A stretch of 64,000 nucleotides of DNA from contig NC_048537.1 in the NCBI RefSeq assembly GCF_902806685.2, forward strand, positions 8,082,720 to 8,146,719, in the 5' to 3' direction. Under the pieces are notes generated by a model, which saw only the letters and a program-made list of their open reading frames with translations, ran no database searches and had not been told where the DNA came from. The DNA comes from Maniola hyperantus (Eukaryota; Arthropoda; Insecta; Lepidoptera; Nymphalidae). The translations under genes were made by a program, and so were the position numbers. Shown piece after piece: positions 1-11,600 of the stretch (positions are counted from its first letter, which is position 1; the number at the start of each line of letters is the position of its first letter).

Positions 1-143
1 GCAGAAAGTAATGTACATCGGCCTTTAGAATGACATGTCACTCATACCTATACGACGTTTCGTCGGTCTCAACGACAGAGAACGCTCTACAAATTTGCTA
101 TCTCCCTTCTAAAGGGTTATGTACATTACTTTCTGCCGCGACT
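1..143. repeat. Foldback MITE, cut by window start
   Basis: The sequence opens with GCAGAAAGTAATGTACAT and the inverted copy ends at 136 (ATGTACATTACTTTCTGC). A second, fuller copy sits at 26911-27128 in an Hsf intron, where the inverted repeats extend out to CAGT...ACTG flanked by TA. The left end of this copy lies before the window. Confidence 0.75.
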
Positions 144-189
144 TATATGAATTGAACATTCGCGATAATAAATATGATATTGGTAATAT

Positions 190-414
190 GAAATTAAAAT
201 CACTACCAAATGCGAAAGTGTGTTTGTTTATTGGTTTGTCCTTCAATCACGCCGCAACAGAGCAACGGATCAGCTTGATTTTTTTTCATGAATAGATAGA
301 TAAAGACCTGAAGAGTGACAATGGATGACGGCTACTTTTATCCCGGATTATTAAAGAGTTCTCACGTGATTTAAAAAACCTACCATGCATTCGCAGTCGC
401 GGGCATCAGCTAGT
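190..414 (-). repeat. Lepidopteran dispersed repeat ending in ATCAGCTAGT
   Basis: This copy runs from AAATGCGAAAGTGTGTTTG through a line resembling TTTATCCCGGATTATTAAAGA to GTCGCGGGCATCAGCTAGT. The same unit recurs, whole or in part, at about 2200, 7741, 18465, 27403, 31938, 54030, 56955 and 59115. It has no coding capacity. A Helitron-type end (CTAG plus a GC hairpin) is possible but the 5' end is not clear here. Confidence 0.6.
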
Positions 415-1050
415 GGAAAATAATAATTAGTAGGTATCTACCTACCTACTAATCAATGCATCAGATAAATTCCCGAATAACCATTTTGATTTGAGTGGCA
501 AAGTTTATCACATACCTCTATTAATTTACACGCTGCGCTGGACCTTCGATATTATCGTACTGTTTTCGAAGCAACTTGGTTTTCGCCATTTTGGCGCTGA
601 TAATAGCAGTGAGCGTTCTCGGAACTAAATGTTAATGAAGACCATTTGACAAAAGTGTGAATTTTCATTCCCGGTACGCTCGGTGGGGCGCGGGAATCGG
701 TACAAGAAATAATTGTGATTTTGTATGGCATACGTCTTCCAGCGTACCTACCTACTCGTACATGTTTCTATAAGTCCATTTCAACGCTATTTATAGATAT
801 GTGTATAACAATGCATTAAAGATTACCCACGGTGTAACGGACGTGTCATAATAAATACTAAATGAAAGAAACCTTGTCCCGCCTGTACGTGTTACGTCGT
901 ATCTACCTAACTAAGTACTCGATAATTCTAATTAAATTGTTTAAAGTAAACTGCAAATAAATAAATTATTATTGATCGAGGGAATAAAGGTTAACTTTAT
1001 TCATATGGATTTAACATAATAATATTATTATGCCCACAGTCAATGCATAG

Positions 1051-1380
1051 GACAAAAACCGGCCAAGTTCGAGTCAGACTCGCGCACCGAGGGCTCCGTA
1101 TTACAGTCGTATTTTTTCGACATTTTACACGATAAATCAAAAACTATTACGCATAAAAATAAATAAAAATCTGTTTTAGATGGTACAGGTACAAACTCTT
1201 TCATATGATACCCCACTTGGCATAGTAATCTTACTTTGAAAGGTGAAAATACTTGTGATGTAACCACAAATCTACGGTTTTTGGATTTTTTCCTTTATTT
1301 GTACTATAAGACCTACATACCTGCCAAATGTCCTGATTCTAGGTCAACGGGACGGGTTTTCTTGACAGACGGACCGATTC
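1051..1380. repeat. ACCGGCCAAG-type lepidopteran repeat
   Basis: It starts with AAAACCGGCCAAGTTCGAG and continues through a body shared with the copy at 63055-63330 (ACCACAAATC.ACGGTTTT, CTATAAGACCT, GATTCTAGGTCAACGGGA). Other members of the group are at 14938, 38926 and 54837. It is non-coding. Confidence 0.65.
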
Positions 1381-1394
1381 CTTATAGATAGAGA

Positions 1395-1680
1395 GCCAGC
1401 GCGTGACAGACCTTCGTTATTTTATAAAAGCTGAAAGTTTCTCTGCGTATTGTCCCCAACACAGCGAGGAACGATCAGCTACTATGAAGTTTGGATCATG
1501 GTGGCTTTGGGAGATGACAGATAGTAAAGGTGTGAAACATCTTACGTCAAAGTATATCGGACTGAGTAGTAAATCACGTCATACATTTCCAGACACTTAC
1601 TATTGTCGTGGCAACCCCCTGCCAGATGCCCTAAAGTTTAAGGGTATCTGGCAGGGGGTTCAATATCAATATAAATAATA
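1395..1680. repeat. Foldback MITE (CCAGCGCGTG family), copy 1
   Basis: It begins with CCAGCGCGTGACAGACC and an adjoining line TTATTTTATAAAAGCTGAAAG. It ends in a strong hairpin around AACCCCCTGCCAGATGCCC / GGCAGGGGGTT (about 1612-1661). A fuller relative lies at 55330-55665 with both termini present. The apparent 91-codon open frame here is repeat sequence, not a gene. Confidence 0.7.
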
Positions 1681-1702
1681 TTGTCTGGTAGATATAGGTA
1701 AT

Positions 1703-1848
1703 CGTCTAATAAGGTCGACGGTTCAAACCCCGCCCGTTGCACTATTGTCGTACCTACTCCTAGCACAAGCCTGACGCTTAATTGGAGAGGAAAGGGGAAT
1801 ATTAGTCATTTAATATGGCTAATGTTCTTTAAAAAAAAAAAAAAAAAA
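1703..1848 (+). mobile_element. tRNA-headed SINE, 5'-truncated, with A tail
   Basis: A pol III B-box match, GGTTCAAACCCC, lies at 1720-1731. A body shared with the element at 57985-58125 follows (TCGTACCTACTCCTAGCACA, then GGAGAGGAAAGGGG), ending in an 18-A run at 1831-1848. The 5' tRNA-like arm is mostly missing. A related tail (GGCTAATATTCTTTA plus an A run) lies near 17740-17786. Confidence 0.7.
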
Positions 1849-2052
1849 TTAATTCCTGTAGGTACGAGTTTGAAAAGAAGACTATTTTTTATGAATGCCG
1901 CTCTTGAGATGCAGACGCTAGAGAGAGGAAGCGGCAAGTTACCTCGGAATTGCAAAGAGGATGCTCCACTAAAGATGACATTGAGCACCAATCAGGTATA
2001 GTGGGCATAAATGGCGATTCCGTCTAAGCGTTGCGCATTTTATTTGACGTTG

Positions 2053-2132
2053 TAATTTTTGCCTCCTTAAATGTTACTTATTGTTTGTCTAACAAGACAA
2101 ACAATAAGTAACATTTAAGGAGGCAAAAATTA
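2053..2132. repeat. Perfect 80-bp hairpin
   Basis: Two 38-nt arms are exact reverse complements around a 4-nt loop (AACA at 2091-2094). The ends are TAATTTTTGCC and GGCAAAAATTA. It lies about 510 bp upstream of the CFAP57 start codon. It is probably a recent minimal foldback element. Confidence 0.9.
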
Positions 2133-2641
2133 AAATAACAATATTTAGAGGTTAAATATAACAATATTTAACTGTTTGCGGGATCATATTTGAAATTCAG
2201 AAATCCAATGTCACTCTCTAGGTCTTTTACTATGCCCTTGCAAAAAATCACATCGATCCGTTTCTTCGTTGCGACGTGATTGAAGGACAAACTAACAAAC
2301 CACCAAAACAATAAACCAACAAACCATCAAACAAACACACTTTCGCATTTATAATGGGTAGTGATTTGCGGATCATATTTGAAATTCAGCGGCTCTAACC
2401 GGTCTACCAATAAGATATTTTGGATCCAGCAATAATTTTTGCAATGGGTTTTTTGTCTAGATAGATAATAACTTCTTTGCAGTGAACTTACGAAAATCGA
2501 ACGCTGACTCCAAATGACCTAGTTTACAGTAGTTGTCATAACAACTGTAGTAGACGTCTTTGTTGTTGACTTTTATTTCAAACAGTTTTACTGTCGTATT
2601 TTACTTCGCTAGTGCTTGCAAGGTAATATAATTAATACAGA

Positions 2642-5600
2642 ATGGCTACGAATACACCGCCTAATATATCTGCAAGAATTTTCTATGGCTTACGAACGGA
2701 TATTAAGTGAGTACCACACTAACTTTTTAGATACAGTCATCGTCATTATGATCCACCATTGCCGGCCCACGAATGAGCACGGGTCTCCTCACAGAATGAG
2801 AAAAATTCAGGCCATAGTCTGCCACGCTGGCCGAGTGCGGATTGGCAGACTTCACACACAATTGAGAACATTATAAAGAACTCTCAGGTATGTAGGTTTC
2901 CTCATGATGTTTTCCGTCACAATTAAGTGTTATTTAATTTGTTACACAATTTATTTTAAAGTAGTTACATAACCTAATTTAGATATTAATAAGTCTTTTG
3001 ATTTGGAAAGAGTATTAATAGTGCGGCAGCTGAACGCTCAAGAACCCGTCTATAAGTGAACACATTCGTTTCTCCTTTAACCTTCACTTATAAGATTTAT
3101 CTCTGAAGCTAGTTAATAATTAATAGTAGATTCTATGCGATCACTAATTGGTCATAATAATGTTGCTCCGTAGACAAAACGCTCATTACATGACCGACTC
3201 TGAGATCATCTATCCAGCGGGCGGGGTTATAGTGATCCACAACCATATTCAAAAGAAACAGAAGTTTATCAGGCTCCAAGACAAACATAAGCCGATTAAG
3301 TCAATAATATTGGCGCCAAACAGGTACTTTTAAAGCCCTCTGGATTTGCATGTTGGGCTAATGTAGTTGACCCATCGTATAAATCGTCGTCGTGATAACG
3401 TGTATCGATCGATTGTGATTGTTAAGCGTCCAACGTTGTCCCAAGTCAGTAACTGGATGGGTGACCAACTGGGTGGGTTCGTGCACGGCCGCCACACGGT
3501 GAAGCACGAACTGCTTCATATAAAATGTTCGTGATGTTTTGAATCCGTGCTTCGTACGTGACCAGCACGTTTTGGCATAAATAATCCCTAAGCCGTCGGT
3601 CCCGGTTATTATCACATCTGATAATAACTGTACAAAATCTAAGCGCCGAACTTGCGTTCTCTAAATCGAATTGTACCTACTATCTATGCGGAAGGATTTC
3701 GCATTTTTTTTATTGATTTATACCAAGCGTACACCAAATATATACATTATTTTTCTCTCGCCAAACTGGTGAACCAGTTTGTTGGCGAGCTGGCGCTCCT
3801 TAAAAATAATTAGAATCTACGTTTTAAATCTCACTTATATTCTAACTTATATTCTTACTTAAATACCTACTTAAACTCATAACACTAATCAATACTCAGA
3901 TTAAGGATTGGTCGCTGCAGCGAATTGAACGCTTCAGAGATCAATCCTCAATCAGAGATTATTATCCCAAGATAACTCCTACAACTATATGACTGGTATT
4001 AATATGAAGGGTTCACGACTTTCAGCAATGAGGATGAGACTATAAAGAAGAAAGAAGGGTATTTGTGCCGTTCACATAAGTAGTGTTATGCTTTAGCTGG
4101 CTCTTGAAACTGAAACCCCATGTTGTTTCATTACTAATTGATATTTTCTGGTTCGTTTTCGAGTGAGAGTATGAGATTCATGTGCTATGTTGGGGTTAAT
4201 TTTTATGTAGATAGAGTACCCTAGATAGGTCCTAGGTAGTAGTCGTAGTCGATAAAAATAAGTCATTGTGATGTTTTAGACGTTGGCTTGCTTTGAACGA
4301 AATCGCAGAAGAGGGTCAAAAGCCTATAATAACCATATACGACCTGACGACTTACAAGAGACGTAAAATATTAACCGTGCCATTTGAAAATTCAACGGCC
4401 AGAGAGTTTGCGTGCGTCCAATTTACGTTCGATTCCAAATACTTAGTGGCGATAACTGGAGAACCGGACTGGTATTTGTATTATTATAACTGGGATAAAG
4501 GCAAAGTCGAGAGTCACGCTAAAGCTCAAAATCCCAGCGGCCAGGGAACTGTTGAAAGCGTAAGAAAACATTGATATTATCTTCCCATTAAATACATTTT
4601 GAAAACCTCCCTGGCACTGCGGTGGTCTTATAAGCGGGAGGTCCCGGGTTCGATTCCTGGCAGGCAGAGAGGCATTTCTAAATTGACTGGTCTGGTTTAG
4701 TGGAAGGCTTACTGGCTAGTTATCACCCTACCAGCAAAGATGTACCGCCAAGCGATTGGCGTTCCGATAAGGGGTATGGGTTTAATAAAACTGCCCCATA
4801 TCCTTTCCAAGTTACTCTTAGACTGCATCATCACTTACCATCGGGTGAGATCGCAGTCAAAGGCTAACTTGTAACGGAATCCAAAAAAACATTTGAATCG
4901 TAAACGTCATCAGCCACTTCTACTACTATAATTATATTATTATCCTTTTTCCAATTATGTACCTTATCATCAATATGATATTATATCTACTATTCTTATT
5001 ATACAATTACATAAATATATTAATAAATCTTTCAATTATTGATTAACAGGTGCAATGTAATCCTTCGGATGCAACTCTTGTGGTTATAACAGGCCCGTAT
5101 ACTTTTCGGATTATGAACGTTGCAGAAACTGTATGGCGACAATGGGGTTGGTGTAAGGCTGAAAATGTAAGTATTCCAAGTAAGTTATAGGCATTATTAA
5201 AGGTCTTATATAATGAAAGAATGATGATGACGAGTGGTGATAACCTAGTGGTTAAGACCCTGGCCTCCTATTCGGGAGGTCAGGTATTCGATTCCGGGGC
5301 TTTAACTCATAGACTTAGTAGAGATAATCATATCACTGCTTTAACTAGAAAAACTTTAAGGAGTTATCCATGTGCGTTTTGAACAACGGTGAAGGAAAAC
5401 ATCGTGAGGAAACCTATACGTTTGATAATTCTCCATGTCATCAAAGGTCCGCACTCAAATCCGCACTTGACCAGCGTGGCCGACTATGGCTTACACCCTT
5501 CTCATTCCGAGAGAAGACCCGCGCTCAGTAGTGACGATGGGGTGATCACTGCAAGCATACTTATTTAGGTTTTATTTTTCAGATAAATATAACAACTTGC

Positions 5601-8600
5601 ATGTGGTTGACTCCCGACCGGATTATGTTTGGGACGGCTAACGGAGTCATCATGATGGTAGAAAACGGTGAACTACGACAGAATTGCATTTTTCGAGGTC
5701 TTGATGTTACAGAAATGTCCCTCAAAAAAGTCGACGTCGAGTAAGAATCATAAAATTAACTCAACTAAGATTTACACACACACATACACACCACACACAC
5801 ACTTAATAATTTTAATTACTACAATGTTTCGGAAGACACTGGCCCCTAAGATACAAGTACAAGATTTTCTAGTTTAGTTAGTTCCTGCCAATATTAAACC
5901 TCATATTATCTTTAAAACAAGATTGAATAGGCTCCTTCTAGATCTAGGCAAACACGTCCCGTCCCATCTTAGGCCACATCATCGCTTCTCATCAGGTGTG
6001 ATCATGGTAAAGTGTGTGCCTGTAGTGCATTAAAAAAATCTTACGATTGCATGGTCTCTCCCTTATCTACTAACCACCATACACCAAGAGAAATCGCAGT
6101 CAAATAAAGAGCTGACATGTCATCGAATAATTTAAAAAATAATCTGATTTTAAAATTCAAAGGGCCGCAGAAAGTGAAAAGACCAGCACATCTACCGGAG
6201 ATGGAACTAGCAGCGAACAAGGCATTATTGTAGCAGAAAGTTATCCCGTTGAACATTTCACGAATTTCTCTAAAGGTAGGTGTGTAACTTAAATGGTCTA
6301 CGTTTATTTTCGGGACCTCGACCCTCGTTCGGGACTGACCGCTGACATTTCTCTAGGCGCCATCTTCACGGCCGATGGAATCGCAACGAGTCCGACCAGT
6401 ATAGGTCGATAGTAATCATCGGTGATAGTAACGCCCTATGGAGATAGGTCTATAGACTGTAATAGTTGTATCGAGTTTGGTGGCACGGCGAGACTATCGC
6501 TGCGATTCTCTCGTCCATTGAGATGACGCCTAAGACGATCTATCAGAGGCCGATAGAATAGAATAGAATAGAATGTTTTTTTATTCATGTAAACTTTTTA
6601 AAAGTGCTTATGAATAGTCAGGTAGTTTTAATCTTCTTCTTACGATCTTTTTTGTCTTATCAAAGATATTATGCTGCCATGTTTGCTTTGGTCGGCCACG
6701 CTTTATCTAGCCTGAACATTTTTTTATGGCAGACTAATTAGGTTGACCGGATAAGTACCTACTTACAGGATTTGCATACGCTTGTGGCCAAGGATATGTT
6801 CATATGTTTGAGAAAGAAACACCTCATCACTGGCGTAAAAGGAATGTTTACAGAATTTGGAAAAAGTCATACAAGTAAGTATATCAGTACACATATACAT
6901 ATAGAATAAACTACTATTTGAAGAATTGATAAGTAGAAATAAATGTAAACTTTAATTAGCTTAAAGCTTAGCTTTGCGCAAAAATTTAAAATAATACAAA
7001 GTAAATTTTATAATGTTTATGATAGGTAGTGTTTTTACATACACTTCAGGGCAATTTCTAAATAATTTACATATCACAAATTTTGTCACTGCAGCACTAG
7101 CGAACCATGGTCTAGCGCTCAAGGCGTAGAGCGCGAACCCAGGAGACGTATAGGTTCGAATCCTGCCGGTTTCGCAATTTTTGATATGTATTTAAAATTA
7201 TTTAGAAGACAAAGTAAAGTTTTAAGAAATTACTTATAAACGTGTCTTTATTTTGCTTTTTAAGACATACTCGAGAACATCCACTATGGTCACCTCTTGA
7301 CGCTATCCAACATATTACAATAGATCCAAATCAGGAGACACTTCTTATAACTACTCTCAGAAAGCAACTGTACTATGTCAAACTATTTGGACAGCACATG
7401 CTTCAGGTACTTACGCACAATTATATGTAGCTTTATACTATAGAAAGAAATTGATAAAGGAAGCAAAACTTATTATCTTTAAATTTTTAGAATCCAGAAA
7501 TTGCGTTTTTAGAACTTGGACCCGCAATGCATTATGGTCGTATTAACTCGTTATCGATGTGCGCTTGGAAACCTATATTTATGACTTCAGGCGAAGAAGA
7601 CAAAAGCATTAGGGTATGGAATTACATGACCGACGATGTGGAATTGATTAAATTGTATCAAGAGGAGATACATTGTGTGTCCTTACATCCAACTGGTAAG
7701 ACATTAAAATTTTAAATAAGCACTAAACTACCTACCTACTATAGCTGATGCCCACAATCCGTGGGAACTCTTTAATTTTCCGGTATTGTAGCTTACGTCA
7801 CTCTCCAGGTCCTTAAATATATTCATGCAAAAAATTACGCCGATAAGTCGCTCCATTACAGCGTGATTGAAGGACAAACAAACACAGTTTCGCATTTATA
7901 ATATGGGTAGTGATAAAGTATGATTATGAAATATCTACACTAATATTATAAAGAGGAAAACTTTGTTTGTTTGTTTGTTTGTACTGAATAGGCTCAAAAA
8001 CTACTGGACCGATTTTAAAAATTCTTTCACCATTCGAAAGCTACATTATCCATGAGTAACATAGGCTATATTTTATTTTGGAAAAAAATTGGGTTCCGTA
8101 AGATATTTGGGTTTTTCGGACACAAGGTGTAAAAAATCAACCAGAAAAGTTACTTATTTTGCGTACGCTGCCTAAACTATAAAAGATAGAACCATAAAAT
8201 GTTCTAATTAATTGTAGATCTTATAAATATCTACAAAAAAGTCCGCGACACACTATACCCATCTATGTCGAGTGAGGCACAGCAACCATTTTTTTATTTA
8301 AAAATCTTGAATTTTTTTTGGACTACATTTAAACGCGTTTATTTTACTCATGCTATTAATCCTTATCAAAATAAATGATTTCATCACTAAGAACAGTTTA
8401 TGGAGATAATATTTGGTCTTTGAATGATTAAAATTGGACGTTTGGTTTTGAAGTTATGGCGAAATAAAATATTACGATTTCTGCTGCACGGCCCGATGTC
8501 GTTAAGTTTGTTTGTAGGGGGTAATATTTAGAACTACTGAACCGATTTTAAAAATTCTTTCACCAGTAGAAAGCTACATTATTTCTGAGTGACATAGGCT

Positions 8601-11600
8601 ATACGGGATCTTTAAAAACCTAAATCTACGCGGGCGAAGCCGCGGGGATCAGCTAGTACTTTATATTTTATAACAATTTTTCTTATCATTGCAGGACTTT
8701 TTGCTATCGTGGGGTTTTCAGACAAGTTACGTTTTATGGTGGTATTAATTGATGACTTCGAAGTTATGCGAGAATTCCCGATACGCAATTGCAAGCGCGC
8801 AAGATTTAGTACTAATGGTCACCTCTTTGCAGCTGTGAATGGTCAAATTATACAAGTGTTTTCCTCTGTATCTTTCCAAAATGTTTATAATTTAAAGGGT
8901 CATAATGGAAAAGTTAGTACGTTAGTTACGTTAGCATTATAATGGTGCTAATTCGGTTGTGCACCAATCTCGCTATCCCTTTCCTTACAGAACATAGTGA
9001 AGAGGACAACATTGGTGATTTTTGTAAAACAACCGAATTACACTAGAATGTAAGTTTGCGTTTTTTTTGGATTTCTTATAGGCCATGCGATGCTTTTGTA
9101 TTTCAGATAACCAGTTTAGCGTGGTCTGCCAATGATTTGACTTTGGTATCCTGTGGCACGGAGGGAGCCGTATATGAATGGAACATGTCTTCTGGACAAA
9201 GAGTTGGCGAAGTTATACTTAAAACAAACCAGTTTAACGCCTGTGCTGTAAATAGGTCAGTTCATTTAGATAGTTTTATAATTCAACGTTTCTTAGGTCA
9301 AGTGTCCACTAGCACTAAAACTCGCAGAAGTCAAATTGCGGAAGTTACTTTCCAATGGAAAATCTAGCCGAAATTGATTTGCTGCAAATGTTACACAGTT
9401 GCCAGAATTGAAGTCTGCAAGTTTATTGCTAGTGGACACTTGGTATTTTGTTGTTACGAGTCATTGTATCAAGAGAGTAAGACATGCTTGACGTACCCAC
9501 ACGTAACACAAAAGTTATTGTAAATTATAAAACGTTTTATTTCACTAAACTAGCACATTGATTTAAATTAAGTGATTTACTCCGAGAACAATAGCGAATG
9601 AATCGGCATAAGGCCTTAACCTTTAGGTCAAAAATAAATCGGCATAAATTATATTGTAGAATGTCATTTCAGTTCCCTTATTTTTATGTACTTATGTAAC
9701 TTTCAGCAACGGGAAAACCACGTACGGTGTGGGCACCGACGGAGAAATCAAGGAAATCGGTTCCAATTCTATTCGCCGAAATTTAGGATTGATTGGATGC
9801 GCTCTTGATACAATCGTGTTATCTCGCTCGGATTTGATGTTATTTATTACCGGTGGTGAAGGTGGAGTTGCTGCAGTCCAATTACCTTTGCTGGACAAGG
9901 CTATCTTTAACGAATTTCATATGCATAACAAAAAAGTTATAGGCATCGCTTTGTCTTACGATGATCAAACTTTAGTATCAGTAGCCGAAGATTCTTCTAT
10001 ATGCTTATGGAGACTGACTAATGCCGATGGGCGAGCTATTGCATTGGATAAAGATTTTGCATATTCTAAAGAGATTTTGATAAGCAAGAAGGATTTAAAA
10101 GAGAAAATTAATAGTATAAATGTAAGCCACATTTTATACTTACATAATAATAACAATCATAAAGACATACAAGACATACAAATATACTATAATTATGACG
10201 GTTTAAATTTTAGTTGCTGAGCACAAGGATGAGTGAACTGGAAACTGAACACACTTATCAACTTCGCCAAGCAGAAGCTACACAAGCCGAAAAATTAAAA
10301 GAAGTGCATGAGGGTTATTGTGCAGCGATTGAAGAACTTAAGGAAAAGAACGAGGTGAAGTTATTATTAGTAAATTCAAATAATAACTGGGGTCCCGAGT
10401 TACAGTAAAACGCAGCGATGAAGTACCACTCTACTAGGTGGACGGATAATCTCAAGTGAGTCGCTGGATACAAGTGGCACATGATCATGTTCCGTGGATT
10501 TTTTTGCAAGAGGCCTATCTCCAGAAGTGAACTCTATCGGTTGAAACAACGACGAACACTCGTACAAAAAGAATTATCTGATTCAATAATGATCATATTT
10601 TATTTATATTTTAGCAAATGGAAAACGAGCACACTCACGAGATAGGAATGATACAACAAGATATAGCGAAATTAAGATCTGGTCATGAAAGAACTTTGCA
10701 GGCTTTAGAAGCAGATTTTAACATCAGACTTATCAGCGAATATGATAGGTATCAGGTAAGGTTTATCCCTGATAGTCTGTTATGCTAAAATTAATAAATA
10801 ATAATAAAACTAAAATGGTATTTTAAAGAGTTTGGAAGATAAAACAGCCCGGATGAGGAAAGAATATGAACAAAGATTAGAAGACTTGGCAGAGAGCAAA
10901 AGACAAGCACTAAGACAATTGAATGACATGTTTGAAGCAAAGCTGGAAGAAAAAGACATCTTGCTTCAAGAAGGTAAGTTAAGTACTTAATAATTTGCAA
11001 ACGACGAAAATAATTCTACAACCATAATGTTTATAGTTACAAGAACAAGCGGAAATGGAAAAAAGAGAGCACGAAACGATCAAGTCTTCCATAGAAGAAG
11101 ACGCAGATCGTGAAATTATAGAAATAAGAACAGCCGTACGAAGTTCAAGTGAAAGAAGAAAAAGATGCTAACGTAAGATTGAAAGGGGAGACGGGTCTTA
11201 TGAAAAAGAAGCTGATATCAGCACACAAAGAAATCGATGAATTTAAGCATCAAGTATCACAACTTAAGGTAAAAATATGGTAATCACATTTTATTTATGA
11301 CAGACATTTATGAGGACATTTTAATTCTATTAAGAAACCTTTTGTAGCTGAACATAAACAGTTCCAAAAGTTATTTCCACACTGGAACGAGATGTAACCG
11401 ATCTAAAGAAAGAAATATCCGAAAGAGATGGCACGATCAAGACAAAGAAAAGAGGAATATACGAACTAAAGCGTAAGAAGCAAGAATTAGAAAAGTATAA
11501 ATCGTATTAAACTTCAAAATAACGGAATTAAAAAATCAGGTAAGTATATTTGGCCTGTTTATACAGGAGCCATTTTGATAAAATATGTGTGAGTAAATGA

